Shown piece after piece: positions 28,835 to 38,378 of a stretch of 64,000 nucleotides of DNA (within the stretch, counting starts at the first letter, position 1; each line of letters begins with the position of its first letter). Made by a program: the position numbers and the translations under genes. Location: contig JADGDV010000007.1 of assembly GCA_016744695.1 (NCBI GenBank), positions 1-64,000 on the forward strand, written 5' to 3'. The notes under the pieces were generated by a model. It saw only the letters and a list, made by a program, of their open reading frames with translations, was not told the origin of the DNA and searched no databases. The DNA is from Hahellaceae bacterium (GTDB taxonomy: Bacteria > Pseudomonadota > Gammaproteobacteria > Pseudomonadales > Oleiphilaceae).

Positions 28835-29502
28835 CGACTGCGCCTTTTTAGATCTTTAATCCAACTTTTTACGTTTTTATCGATACCATTTGATGTTGAA
28901 TCATCTACAAGCACTAAATAACGCTCATAATGCTTTATTGCCTTAGTATAGTCATGCAAATAAATTTCGTTTAACACCGCTATATTATAATGGAGATCTG
29001 GGTTATCAGGGGCAACGTTTAAACCTTTAGAGTAATACTGTGATGCTTCTTTAAATTTCCCCTTTGACCGAGCAATAACACCTAAATTATTAAATGCCAG
29101 ATAATACTGACTATCGATCTCTATTGCTTGGGAGTAATAACGTTCAGCACTATCCTGATCATTATGCTCTTCTGAGATCAGCCCTAAATTATACAAAGGC
29201 GGTGCTAAGTCCGGATATTTTTTAACGATGCTAGTTAATAATTTATTAGCTTCAGGGAGGTTACCCTGATCAAGGTAAACAAGTGCTTTCTGATATTCAT
29301 TTAAAGCAACATCGTCAATCACCTTTGTTTTTTCAATTTTATGGCCCTTATTACCAGCAACCATACCATCATCTAGTTGCTGATTTTCAGGCAACCCGGA
29401 GCACGCAGATACCATGAAAACAATAAATGCAGTCATTACTATTTTGAAAAAAGCCTTAATTGAAGACAGCGCCTCAAATACCCTACTGAATGTTTCGATC
29501 AT
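28831..29502 (-). CDS. TPR-repeat lipoprotein, AglT/GltE-like
   Basis: A lipoprotein of about 223 residues. After a cytoplasmic or long signal region comes a hydrophobic stretch ending in the lipobox MVSAC (Cys at about 34). The mature protein holds at least three TPR units, for example AEANKLLTSIVKKYPDLAPPLYNLG, YYLAFNNLGVIARSKG and DNPDLHYNIAVLNE. The frame overlaps the upstream TPR gene by about 20 bases; the ATG at 29502 is used, with a TTG at 29508 as an alternative that has a better-spaced GGAG. Myxococcus GltE/AglT is a TPR lipoprotein of the gliding machinery. The similarity here is in architecture and context, not proven orthology. Confidence 0.78.
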   Translation of the reverse strand: MIETFSRVFEALSSIKAFFKIVMTAFIVFMVSACSGLPENQQLDDGMVAGNKGHKIEKTKVIDDVALNEYQKALVYLDQGNLPEANKLLTSIVKKYPDLAPPLYNLGLISEEHNDQDSAERYYSQAIEIDSQYYLAFNNLGVIARSKGKFKEASQYYSKGLNVAPDNPDLHYNIAVLNEIYLHDYTKAIKHYERYLVLVDDSTSNGIDKNVKSWIKDLKRRSR

Positions 29503-32323
29503 AGCCAATTGACTTCTCCCCTCTTAAATAACGTGCAGGAACAATTGTACCCAAAATTCGATAGCTTTCTTTTACCCAATCATCATAAATGCCATCTTTT
29601 GTTCGGCTAATGTTAATTTCGTGAACCGTTATCGATTTTTCTTCAAAAGGATACGCTTGTTCCTCAAGCAATATGTCATATTGCTCTAGCTGCAACTCAT
29701 CTAAAGAAGAGGGCCTTTCAGATGTCATAATGTCAGTACCTAGCATACGATACACCTCAGCGAGCTGAAAGGTCGCTTCGGTAGTATATTCCGCGACACC
29801 ATATTTAGGTACTTGCTGAAGTTGATCAACAACTACTTTAAGGAGTGCACTTTTCTTCTTAAGTGATTTCTTTAGAGGCAGTGTTAATTTTACTGAATCA
29901 AATTTCTCAAGATCATCTTTAGCCAAAGTCATGCTAGCTGATGCAGCTAAATACTTAGATCGGTCATCTCGATTTACTCCTGCAGAAGCATCAACAGCTA
30001 TTAATTTATTAAGCCACTTATCTCTCTTTGAGAAATGACCTTTTTCAGCATAGAAACCAACCATCGTTTGATGGGCCTCTATATATAAGTTATATGGTTG
30101 AGGATATTTATCTACATATTGCTGCAGTAATTCAATTGATTTATCTTTTACGCCTGCTGAAGAATATAAGTCAGCCGCCTGATAGAGTGCTTTTCTTGAT
30201 TTTTCAGGCGCTATACCCGGTTTTTCACTTAGTATAATCAACTGATCAGCGGCATCAATTTTATCACCGCTTTCTAGATAAGCATAAATCAGTTTATCAG
30301 GTACTGTTTCAGCTAAAGCATGACTGGGGAACTCTTTCTGAAAGCGCTTTAATACAGCAATTGCTTTTCGCCACTGCTTTAATTCAAGTAACTGCGTTGC
30401 AGCATCATATTGAGCATTGGGGCTCAAATCTGATTCAGGCATAATACGAGCTAAACGTAAAAATTGCACGACAGCTTGTTCACGGTCACCTACAACAACA
30501 GCGGCTTCACCCTGTTTATAAATAGATGCAGCACGACGATCTTGCAACAAGGCAAATGACTTATGCTTAGCCGTCATCAAATCAGTTGCCATATCATAAG
30601 CATTCTCAGCAGCCGCAAAGTTTTGTAATTCAAAATTTGCATGGCCATTTACCAACCAACTTGAACGTTTTAATTCCTTTGATGATAAAGGATGATCGAG
30701 CACAGCTTGAGAAGTCGACCTTGCTTCAATAAAACGCTGAGAACTTAAATATTCATTAGCTAAGTCATTTAATATAGCCGGTGTACGCTTATCATCAGGA
30801 AAATGACTAGCAAACAAATTTATACTTTCATAACGATGGCTTTGCTGCTCAATGTTTGAGTCTTTAAGGCCTAAGCTAATGTTCTTATTTCTCAGTGCAT
30901 TATGAGCTAATACCGCCGCATAACCTGCTTCTAGTGCAAATGAATGAGAACCCGATTGATAAGCAGAGTACTCATAATCATGAATAGCCCATTCATATTT
31001 TTGTATGTTATTAAACGACTCACCCGCTAAAAAACTATACTCACCTCTTTTAGGATCTAAAGGGAAGCTGTTCACTAACTGCCTATAGTAAGTGCCAGCC
31101 TTAGAATAGTTTGAAGTTTGAACCAATTCTTTTTTTGATCCTGATGCCTTTTGAGCTAAAACATAGTAATAATGAGATAGTTCATGAAGGTATTGTTGCA
31201 TCGATCTATCAACATCCGTTTCAACCGTATCATCTTGACGACTAATCAAAGCGCTGTAATTTGCTACAAATAGTTCTTTCTCTTGCCACACCTTAAGCGG
31301 GAATCGACCTTCTGTATAAGCGGCAATTATAGATTTATGCATTAGAGGCGAATTATTGTCGTTTGGATATCGGTTTATATAAGCTCTTGAGGCACTAGCA
31401 CTATCCTCATATCGCTCTTGCACTAAATAGAGCTGTGATAACTGTTCATAGAGCAAATAACTATATGAACGATTGCCTACCTCATCTAATAATGCATCTA
31501 CACTTTCTGCACCACTACCATATGAAAATGAAATACTAAGAACACGGAACGTATCACGTACTGTTTCGCCCTCAATTTCATCTAATTCAAAAAGAGGCTG
31601 CTGCTTATCTTTTGCTACTTTGCTCAATAGGTCTAGTACATTAATAAATGTCTTCCCTGACTCATCATACTTAGCCTGCTTAAACTGAGACCATCCCATC
31701 ATGAATACGGCTTTATCATAAAAATGGGAATCTTTACTATTCGCCAGAGATTTTTTATACGCTTTCTCAGCCTTTTTGTATTGGCCTAAGGAGAAGTTAG
31801 CCTCACCAACACGAAACTGAGCCTCTACTGCTAAGTAAGAGTTAGGATACAAACCAACTAACTGCTCAAGGCTTTTCAAAGATTTTTCATATTGCTCGGT
31901 AAAGTCGTAAGCTTTCGCTGTTTGATAAAGAAGTTCATCAATTCGATCATAATAAACACCCGTACCTACGATCATCTCATAGCTATCCAGTGCTTTTTTG
32001 TATAGCTCTCTTTCTTCTGTTAGTGAGCGCTCTTTTTGATCGCCATAAATAGCCTCAAGATTGGTAAGACGATGTAACACATCAATCCTGACTTCAGGGG
32101 CGGATGTTTCATTAAACAACCGCCTATAGCGGCGAATAATCTCTTTTACTGGCACCGATGGGAGTGGCTCTTGGTCAAAATTCAAAAATGCCGGTTTTAT
32201 ATCACCAATTGTTTCTGGTTCGGCATCAAAATCTACAGAGAATGACGATTTATTCGCCGCTTCCACTGAACTCATAAGAAACACTAAAGATAAAGTTATT
32301 CGATATATAAGAGAGCGTCTCAT
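29483..32323 (-). CDS. Large periplasmic TPR protein of the motor operon
   Basis: A 946-residue exported protein. It begins with a signal peptide (about 1-22, ending VEAA) and is then mostly helical repeats. TPR or YbgF/BamD-like units include YEKSLKSLEQLVGLYPNSYLAVEA, FRVGEANFSLGQYKKAEKAY and KAIAVLKRFQKEFPSHALAETV, spread over residues about 130-780. No membrane segment is seen after the signal peptide, so it is probably periplasmic or bound to the outer membrane. It starts with a four-base overlap on the stop of the preceding TPR gene. The size and repeats fit a scaffold that receives force from the AgmX-like transducer. Confidence 0.75.
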   Translation of the reverse strand: MRRSLIYRITLSLVFLMSSVEAANKSSFSVDFDAEPETIGDIKPAFLNFDQEPLPSVPVKEIIRRYRRLFNETSAPEVRIDVLHRLTNLEAIYGDQKERSLTEERELYKKALDSYEMIVGTGVYYDRIDELLYQTAKAYDFTEQYEKSLKSLEQLVGLYPNSYLAVEAQFRVGEANFSLGQYKKAEKAYKKSLANSKDSHFYDKAVFMMGWSQFKQAKYDESGKTFINVLDLLSKVAKDKQQPLFELDEIEGETVRDTFRVLSISFSYGSGAESVDALLDEVGNRSYSYLLYEQLSQLYLVQERYEDSASASRAYINRYPNDNNSPLMHKSIIAAYTEGRFPLKVWQEKELFVANYSALISRQDDTVETDVDRSMQQYLHELSHYYYVLAQKASGSKKELVQTSNYSKAGTYYRQLVNSFPLDPKRGEYSFLAGESFNNIQKYEWAIHDYEYSAYQSGSHSFALEAGYAAVLAHNALRNKNISLGLKDSNIEQQSHRYESINLFASHFPDDKRTPAILNDLANEYLSSQRFIEARSTSQAVLDHPLSSKELKRSSWLVNGHANFELQNFAAAENAYDMATDLMTAKHKSFALLQDRRAASIYKQGEAAVVVGDREQAVVQFLRLARIMPESDLSPNAQYDAATQLLELKQWRKAIAVLKRFQKEFPSHALAETVPDKLIYAYLESGDKIDAADQLIILSEKPGIAPEKSRKALYQAADLYSSAGVKDKSIELLQQYVDKYPQPYNLYIEAHQTMVGFYAEKGHFSKRDKWLNKLIAVDASAGVNRDDRSKYLAASASMTLAKDDLEKFDSVKLTLPLKKSLKKKSALLKVVVDQLQQVPKYGVAEYTTEATFQLAEVYRMLGTDIMTSERPSSLDELQLEQYDILLEEQAYPFEEKSITVHEINISRTKDGIYDDWVKESYRILGTIVPARYLRGEKSIGYDRNIQ

Positions 32324-34254
32324 TTCGATCCCCCCTCAGAAGATTTTTTTTGTAATAGCTTATTGGCCACTCGTTGTTTATTCGAATACTGAACCATTGC
32401 TACATATTCATAGAGGTGTGCAAGACGTTGCTGTGCTGTTTCATGGTGAGCTATAAACTCAAGCTTTTTAACATTTAATACTTTAAGCACATGCTCTGTT
32501 AATGCTTTATCTTGTTGCTGGCGAACAACCCCTAATTCTTGTTTTTTAATTATAATTTTTTTCTTAAGGCTCGAAACTCGTTGTTTGAATGACTCTAAAC
32601 TCACCGGTCCTTTTGCGATTAAACCTTCAAATGTTTTGAGCCCTTCTTTATAACGTTCAACTTCTTTATCCAAAACCCCAAGCGTTTCCTGAGTTAATCG
32701 TAAATTTCTTTCGTATTGTTCACTTGCCTCCCACATAACGAGACCATTAAGTCGGGCTAGCCTTTGCTTCAAATCTGTATATTCTCTTGCGCTTATAAGG
32801 GATTTTATCTTTAAAAGATTTCGATCAAGCTCATTAACCGAGTCCATTCTACGTAAAGTATGGCCTGCAGCTACCGAGAACACGTTACGGGCTTGCTCTG
32901 CACTCTCCAGAGAGACTTTTAATTTACTGGCCTCATTTGAAATATTATTAATTCGTTGTGCTCTGCTGTTAGTGTTAGCTTTTTTTATACGTTGATAATA
33001 GCCGCTAATTCTCTGCTTTAGCATCTCATCATAGACAGATAAATTGTGTTCCCATAATGAAAGGTTATCATTAAGAAATGCCAATTCAATAGACTGCTTT
33101 GCTAGTTGATGAAGTTCATTATCAGACATAATATATTTAAGGTAAGCAACCTTAGGTGTGTTCGTTGCGATACTGTCAGATAAAAACCATTCAAGGTCAT
33201 CTAAGGCACTTTTGCCAAAGAATGCATTACGTGCACCATTCTTTAATACCGCAGCCATAATTTTATCAATATTTCGGGACTCTTTATCGAAGACTGAAAT
33301 GGCTTCAAGGTAGGATGAAATAGCTTTACTGCTATAACCTTCTTTATCATAGGCAAAAGGGATTGCTAAAAAGGCATCTGCAACGCCTGAGTTTATCAGT
33401 GGATATTTTTTTACTCGATACCAAGACTGGATTGCAGACCTGTAACGTTCTTGACTAGAGTTCGCTACGCCGTGCATATACAGCGCTTTTGAGGCAAGAT
33501 CACTATCAACTCTCACTTGGTTTAAAAAGCTAAGGGCCTTCTCATAATCTTCTGCTTGTATTGAAAGGTAGCCCGCAGCCAATAAGGTTTGATCTTTTAA
33601 TTCAGCCTGAGCGGCTGTTTTTTTGGTATTTAATGCATCTGCTACACGGAGTGATATTATGGCACGGGTTGGCTCACTATCAATTTCAGAATAGGCAATG
33701 CCTAAATTATAATAAGCATAAGAAGACCATGCGCCATCGCTCATCTTGCCAAGTATGGCTGCTGCTTTAGTATATTTCTCAAGCTTAATATAACTATTCG
33801 CCTGATAATAAAGTAACTCAGAGAGCATTGATTTATTGAGTTTGGGTTTTGCTTTATTAAACCAAGCTAAGGCCTTATTCCACTCACCTTGATTATAAGA
33901 CACTTTACCTAGTTGAAAATAAGCTATCGATTTGGTTTCTGGAGAGCCCTTACTTTGTAGTTGTTCGAAAAACTCAGACGCTTGCTTATTAAGTCCAAAC
34001 TCAGATAAGGCATAAGCATAATCAAGTGTTAACTGCTCATTAGTCTCGCTGGCATTATGTACGTCAGGACTATGTATAATCGCATCAAAATAATCCTCTT
34101 TATAGAGTTCAAAAAGCATCAAACCTTTAGCAATATGAGAGGGCAATGGATCTTTTGCTAAACAAATAGAGGGGGCAAGAATGGAGAAGCAAAGAAATGT
34201 AAAAATCCCCACTATTAAATGCCGAGTACAATAATATAGTGAATGCCTTATCAT
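32320..34254 (-). CDS. Periplasmic TPR protein with C-terminal coiled coil
   Basis: A protein of about 644 residues with a signal peptide (hydrophobic stretch IVGIFTFLCFSILAPSICLA). TPR-like units follow at about 60-330 (for example AYFQLGKVSYNQGEWNKALAWF, AYYNLGIAYSEI). The last 230 residues are charged and helical, with probable coiled coil around LKSLISAREYTDLKQRLARL and VSSLKKKIIIKKQELGVVRQ. The frame is open to 34275, but ATG 34254 has an AAGG ribosome-binding site at proper distance and leaves a short gap after the upstream gene, so it is preferred. It is coupled to the larger TPR gene downstream and may be the GltD/GltC-like scaffold of the same machine. Confidence 0.73.
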   Translation of the reverse strand: MIRHSLYYCTRHLIVGIFTFLCFSILAPSICLAKDPLPSHIAKGLMLFELYKEDYFDAIIHSPDVHNASETNEQLTLDYAYALSEFGLNKQASEFFEQLQSKGSPETKSIAYFQLGKVSYNQGEWNKALAWFNKAKPKLNKSMLSELLYYQANSYIKLEKYTKAAAILGKMSDGAWSSYAYYNLGIAYSEIDSEPTRAIISLRVADALNTKKTAAQAELKDQTLLAAGYLSIQAEDYEKALSFLNQVRVDSDLASKALYMHGVANSSQERYRSAIQSWYRVKKYPLINSGVADAFLAIPFAYDKEGYSSKAISSYLEAISVFDKESRNIDKIMAAVLKNGARNAFFGKSALDDLEWFLSDSIATNTPKVAYLKYIMSDNELHQLAKQSIELAFLNDNLSLWEHNLSVYDEMLKQRISGYYQRIKKANTNSRAQRINNISNEASKLKVSLESAEQARNVFSVAAGHTLRRMDSVNELDRNLLKIKSLISAREYTDLKQRLARLNGLVMWEASEQYERNLRLTQETLGVLDKEVERYKEGLKTFEGLIAKGPVSLESFKQRVSSLKKKIIIKKQELGVVRQQQDKALTEHVLKVLNVKKLEFIAHHETAQQRLAHLYEYVAMVQYSNKQRVANKLLQKKSSEGGSK

Positions 34255-34265
34255 TAAACTAAGCC

Positions 34266-34844
34266 TTAATGCCATTCTGTAAACTTGAACTCAGGTTCAA
34301 TTTTTTGGGAATCTGACAAGCTGATTTCTATAAACTTTGAACGATTAGATTTTTCAAAATTAAAGTTTTTTTCCTTACGAAAATAATGATCATTAGCGCC
34401 CTGTCCGTTAAAAACAGCCGTCAGTTTATGTGGCCCTGATGATATATTCCCCATATAAAGGCGTTGTATACCGCCCTGTTCTAACGCTTTAATCTCTACT
34501 CCGGAATATAAATACGTAGTCGCTATTTTTCCATCAATTTTAATCTCTATTGAATCAAGTAAAAACTTACTTTTTGTTTTCAATGATAGAAATAGAGCCA
34601 CTTGAGTGTCCGCGGGGTAAAGTAATTCTTCTTCTAATTTAAATAGCGCTCTATTTAAATTAACAACCTCGGATTTTAACTTCTGAGCTGAAGCCTGAAT
34701 GGATTGATCTGCAGCCAGACTATCAACTGAAAAACCTATTGATAATGCAGCTATTATTGTTAATAAAAGCGCCCTCAACCGATAACCAAAACCGTTATTA
34801 AAACTAGTAAAATAAGTTTGTTTTAAGTTGTACTGCAATATCAT
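34266..34844 (-). CDS. Secreted protein, first gene of the motor/TPR operon
   Basis: A 192-residue protein of no recognised family. A long signal peptide (hydrophobic core ALLLTIIAALSIGFSV, cleavage near SLAA at about 45) is followed by a short helical stretch (about 50-75) and then a beta-rich part (GKIATTYLYSGVEIKALEQG, GPHKLTAVFNGQGA), as in carbohydrate-binding or Ig-like folds. It is the first gene of the operon that ends with the AgmX-like transducer, and the AT-rich 278 bases upstream probably hold the operon promoter. A periplasmic role is likely. Confidence 0.65.
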   Translation of the reverse strand: MILQYNLKQTYFTSFNNGFGYRLRALLLTIIAALSIGFSVDSLAADQSIQASAQKLKSEVVNLNRALFKLEEELLYPADTQVALFLSLKTKSKFLLDSIEIKIDGKIATTYLYSGVEIKALEQGGIQRLYMGNISSGPHKLTAVFNGQGANDHYFRKEKNFNFEKSNRSKFIEISLSDSQKIEPEFKFTEWH

Positions 34845-35067
34845 TCACTCATACTCTTTTTATTTTAAATAATGGTACAAACTGTTACAAATGCGAGATT
34901 GCGCAAATACTACCACCATTAGAAGATTTAATGACGTTATGTATTTCACCAATTTAATAAATAATTAAATTATTGTAGAAATAATTAGATTTTATTATTT
35001 TTTAAAGAGGTAAAAGTATCTATGCAGTAATAATGGGAGAGTATATTTTAAAAAATGTCCGAGGTTT

Positions 35068-35097
35068 ACCGGCGAAATAAAACTTCACCGGTTTTTT
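35068..35097 (+). terminator. Orphan plus-strand intrinsic terminator
   Basis: The stem ACCGG.GAA with TTC.CCGGT around a seven-base loop is followed by six T on the plus strand only. The flanking protein genes are both on the minus strand, so no known gene uses it. Any transcript it ends must start within the AT-rich spacer 34845-35067, where no convincing gene is seen. Confidence 0.6.
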
Positions 35098-35122
35098 CCT
35101 TTTAATAAATTCACATTACAGG

Positions 35123-36301
35123 CTACTTAGTAAGCTCTTTCATTCCCTTCTCAAGGCCCTGTATTGTTAAAGGGTACATCTTATCTTGCAATATCTGTTT
35201 GGTAATACCGAGCGAACCACCATTACCCCAGTAAGATTCAGGCATAGGGTTTAGCCATATAACCTTATCGAAGTGCTCTGTAACTCTCTGCATCCAAACT
35301 GCACCGGCCTCATCATTCCAGTGTTCAATACTGCCCCCTGGCTGGGTAATTTCATAAGGTGCCATTGAAGCATCACCAACAAAAATAACCTTATAGTCAG
35401 AAGTATATTTATGTATTAGATCCCATGTTTGGGTAGTTTCACTCACCCGGCGCACATTATTTTTCCATATGCTTTCGTATATAAAATTATGAAAATAGAA
35501 ATACTCAAGATGCTTAAATTCAGTTTTACAAGCAGAAAAAAGCTCTTCACAAACACGTACATGAGGGTCCATTGACCCACCTATATCTAAAAACAACAAT
35601 ACTTTTACCGTATTGTGCCGCTCAGGAACCATTTTAATATCAAGATACCCTGCATTACGAGCCGTTGACCGAATAGTATCATCTAAGTCGAGCTCTTCTG
35701 CAGCACCCTGTCGAGCAAATTTACGCAGTCGACGTAAGGCCATTTTAATATTTCTTATTCCAATGGTTACGCTGTCATCAAGGTCTTTATAACCTCTTTT
35801 TTCCCACACCTTAATTGCACGACCGTGTCGTGACTTATTTTGACCTATACTAAACCCTTCAGGGTTGTAACCATTAGCACCAAATGGCGATGTGCCACCC
35901 GTGCCAATCATTTTGTTACCACCTTGGTGTTTTTTCTTTTGCTCTTCAAGCCTTTCTTTAAACGCTTTAATAAGTTCTTCTAAGCCACCCATTCCTTCAA
36001 TAGCGGCTTTCTCTTCTTCTGTAAGCTGTTTTTCGAACTCTGCTCTTAGCCATTCATCAGGTATAGCCTGGGTTAAAAGATCATCAAGGTTTTCAATACC
36101 TTTGAAATAGCTGGCAAACGCACGGTCAAACTTATCAAAATGGCGCTCATCTTTTACCAAGCAAAGACGACTCAAAAAATAGAAGTCATCCAAATTTGCA
36201 AAAGCCAAATGTTCTTTAAGCGCCTCAAGAAGATCTAGAAACTCCCTGAGTGTTGCAGGCACCTTGGCTTTCCGAACTTCTAGAAAAAAAGATATCAACA
36301 T
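35123..36301 (-). CDS. CoxE-like VWA domain protein
   Basis: A 392-residue protein of the VWA/CoxE-like group with no signal peptide. An N-terminal helical region carries VPATLREFLDLLEAL (about 14-28). A Gly-rich stretch follows at about 125-155 (NKMIGTGGTSPFGANGYNPEG). The C-terminal VWA domain begins about 230 with FLDIGGSMDPH, where the MIDAS motif DxSxS has Gly at its first Ser position, as is common in this subfamily. The upstream gene, 16 bases away, encodes a MoxR ATPase. MoxR-VWA pairs act as chaperones that mature or insert metal cofactors into enzyme complexes. The client here is unknown. Confidence 0.82.
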   Translation of the reverse strand: MLISFFLEVRKAKVPATLREFLDLLEALKEHLAFANLDDFYFLSRLCLVKDERHFDKFDRAFASYFKGIENLDDLLTQAIPDEWLRAEFEKQLTEEEKAAIEGMGGLEELIKAFKERLEEQKKKHQGGNKMIGTGGTSPFGANGYNPEGFSIGQNKSRHGRAIKVWEKRGYKDLDDSVTIGIRNIKMALRRLRKFARQGAAEELDLDDTIRSTARNAGYLDIKMVPERHNTVKVLLFLDIGGSMDPHVRVCEELFSACKTEFKHLEYFYFHNFIYESIWKNNVRRVSETTQTWDLIHKYTSDYKVIFVGDASMAPYEITQPGGSIEHWNDEAGAVWMQRVTEHFDKVIWLNPMPESYWGNGGSLGITKQILQDKMYPLTIQGLEKGMKELTK

Positions 36302-36317
36302 TGAATAGTCCTAAAAC

Positions 36318-37160
36318 TTAGCCTTTACGACGGCTCATAAATGCCAAGCGTTGTAGTAGGTGAACATCTTGCTCATTTTTCACTAAGGCCCCATACAGTG
36401 GAGGGATAGCCTGAGCTGGGTCATGCTCTTGCAATAATGAATTTCCTAACTCATCAGCCATCAATAACTTTAACCAATCAATTAGCTCAGATGTAGACGG
36501 CTTCTTTTTCAAACCTGGCACTTTTCGAACATCAAAAAAGATATCAAGCGCTTCTTTCACCAAGTCTTTCTTAATGTCAGGAAAATGAACATCCACAATC
36601 TGGTTCATGGTTTCAGCATCAGGAAAGCTAATATAATGGAAGAAACAACGACGCAAGAATGCATCTGGCAATTCCTTCTCGTTATTACTGGTAATAATAA
36701 CAATCGGACGCTTTGTTGCTTTTACGATTTGCTGAGTTTCATAAACAAAGAACTCCATTTTATCGAGCTCTTGTAACAGATCATTTGGAAACTCTATATC
36801 AGCTTTGTCAATTTCATCAATCAATAAAATTACACGCTCATCCGCTTCAAAAGCTTCCCAAAGCTTCCCTTTTACAATGTAATTCGATATATCTTCAACC
36901 CGACTATCGCCCAACTGAGAATCTCTCAATCGTGAAACTGCGTCATACTCATAAAGCCCCTGCTGCGCCTTACTAGTAGATTTTATGTGCCAGGGAATGA
37001 GCCTTGCATCGAGAGATTTAGCTAATTCTTCAGCCAGCATCGTTTTACCAGTACCCGGCTCACCTTTAATAAGCAGTGGACGTTGTAGCACGATAGCGGC
37101 GTTAACGGCCATCTGTAAGTCTTCTGTTGCAACGTATTGATCGGTACCTGTAAATTTCAT
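36318..37160 (-). CDS. MoxR-family AAA+ ATPase
   Basis: A protein of about 280 residues. Walker A GEPGTGKTMLAEEL (about 33-46), Walker B ILLIDEIDKAD (about 111-121), sensor 1 (VIITSNNEKELPDAFLRR, about 148-165) and the AAA lid are all present. The frame is open to 37229, but the ATG at 37160 follows an AAAGGTC ribosome-binding site and gives the normal MKFTGTDQYVATEDL opening, so it is chosen. It forms a two-gene unit with the CoxE-like VWA gene. Such ATPases remodel or activate their VWA partner's client. Confidence 0.87.
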   Translation of the reverse strand: MKFTGTDQYVATEDLQMAVNAAIVLQRPLLIKGEPGTGKTMLAEELAKSLDARLIPWHIKSTSKAQQGLYEYDAVSRLRDSQLGDSRVEDISNYIVKGKLWEAFEADERVILLIDEIDKADIEFPNDLLQELDKMEFFVYETQQIVKATKRPIVIITSNNEKELPDAFLRRCFFHYISFPDAETMNQIVDVHFPDIKKDLVKEALDIFFDVRKVPGLKKKPSTSELIDWLKLLMADELGNSLLQEHDPAQAIPPLYGALVKNEQDVHLLQRLAFMSRRKG

Positions 37161-37346
37161 GCAATGACCTTTAATAAAATTAGAACAATATTCTAGTAAG
37201 AGTATATTATTTAAAATTCTTGAGAACAATTGCGTTTAAACATTTTTTTACCAAATTAATTATACTTTGAACTACACTAGCATTAGTTCTGCCTGTATAG
37301 CCTTAAACAAAGGCATCATATTGTCCTAAATGGAGATTTAACCCGA

Positions 37347-38321
37347 ATGGCTCGTATATACAATGACAACACCTTATCAATAGGTAATACACCGCTCGTA
37401 AAGTTAAACCGGATTGTCACTGGAAGTGGCAGTGGTAATGTTTTCGTTAAAACCGAAGGTAGAAATCCTGGCTATTCAGTTAAATGTCGTATCGGCGCGA
37501 GCATGGTATGGGATGCAGAGCAATCAGGAAAACTTAAACCGGGCATGACCCTAGTTGAAGCAACCAGTGGCAATACAGGTATAGCACTCGCATTTGTTGC
37601 CGCTTCCAGAGGCTATAATCTTATACTGACCATGCCTTCTTCGATGAGCCTTGAACGTAGAAAGATACCAAAAGCACTAGGTGCAGAAGTCATTCTTACC
37701 GAACCCGCAAAAGGTATGAACGGCGCTATAGCAAAAGCTAACGAAGTCGTTGCAAGTAACCCCGACACGCATTTAATGCTTAAACAATTTGAAAACCCTG
37801 CCAACCCTAAGATACATGAAGAAACCACAGGTCCTGAAATTTGGAATGATACTGATGGTGAGATTGATATTCTTATTGCAGGCGTTGGAACTGGTGGAAC
37901 AATCAGCGGAATTTCACGTTATATTAAAAATACTAAAGGCAAGCAAATCACTTCAATTGCTGTGGAGCCTGAAACATCACCCGTTATCACTCAAACAATG
38001 AATAATGAAGCATTAACACCCTCACCTCATAAAATCCAAGGTATTGGTGCAGGCTTTATTCCTGCTAACTTAGATTTAGATATGGTTGATGCCACTGAAC
38101 TGGTTAGCAATGAGGATGCAATAGCATACGCTCACAAACTAATGAAAGAAGAAGGTATTTTAGCCGGTATTTCTGGAGGAGCCGCTGTCGCTGCAGCCTG
38201 TAGAGTCGCTGGACGTCACCCTGACAAGAATATCGTTGTTATCCTACCTGACTCGGCAGAACGTTATTTATCAAGCCCTCTATTTGAAGGCGCTTTCACA
38301 GATAACGAAACTGTTCAATAA
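37347..38321 (+). CDS. cysK: Cysteine synthase A (O-acetylserine sulfhydrylase)
   Basis: A 324-residue PLP enzyme, same length as E. coli CysK (323). It joins sulfide to O-acetylserine to make cysteine. The PLP Lys lies in YSVKCRIG (about 43-50), the substrate loop is TSGNTGIA (about 72-79), the phosphate-binding loop is GVGTGGT (about 181-187) and a late Ser-binding segment is GISGGAAV. The high similarity to CysK over its whole length, including [18 protein letters not shown], argues against CysM. It is single on the plus strand, divergent from moxR. CysB control would be expected, but no operator is claimed. Confidence 0.92.
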   Translation: MARIYNDNTLSIGNTPLVKLNRIVTGSGSGNVFVKTEGRNPGYSVKCRIGASMVWDAEQSGKLKPGMTLVEATSGNTGIALAFVAASRGYNLILTMPSSMSLERRKIPKALGAEVILTEPAKGMNGAIAKANEVVASNPDTHLMLKQFENPANPKIHEETTGPEIWNDTDGEIDILIAGVGTGGTISGISRYIKNTKGKQITSIAVEPETSPVITQTMNNEALTPSPHKIQGIGAGFIPANLDLDMVDATELVSNEDAIAYAHKLMKEEGILAGISGGAAVAAACRVAGRHPDKNIVVILPDSAERYLSSPLFEGAFTDNETVQ

Positions 38322-38331
38322 ATCACTAACG

Positions 38332-38364
38332 TTGCCATTCTGCGAATTAATCACAGAATGGCAA
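38332..38364. terminator. Perfect hairpin between convergent cysK and VWA gene
   Basis: TTGCCATTCTG pairs perfectly with CAGAATGGCAA over 11 bases with an 11-base loop. There is no T tract on either side, so it may end or protect both converging transcripts without being a classic intrinsic terminator. Confidence 0.5.
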
Positions 38365-38378
38365 TGAGCACAGAGCCG

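Noticed and set aside
35032-35079. 15-codon frame (starting MGEYILKNVRGLPAK) before the orphan terminator
   Set aside because: No ribosome-binding site at a usable distance; the nearest AAAGAGG would serve a two-codon frame. Length is within chance.
38332-38364. CysB operator or riboswitch near cysK
   Set aside because: The perfect hairpin is downstream of cysK, between convergent genes, so it cannot control initiation of cysK; no upstream riboswitch pattern was seen.
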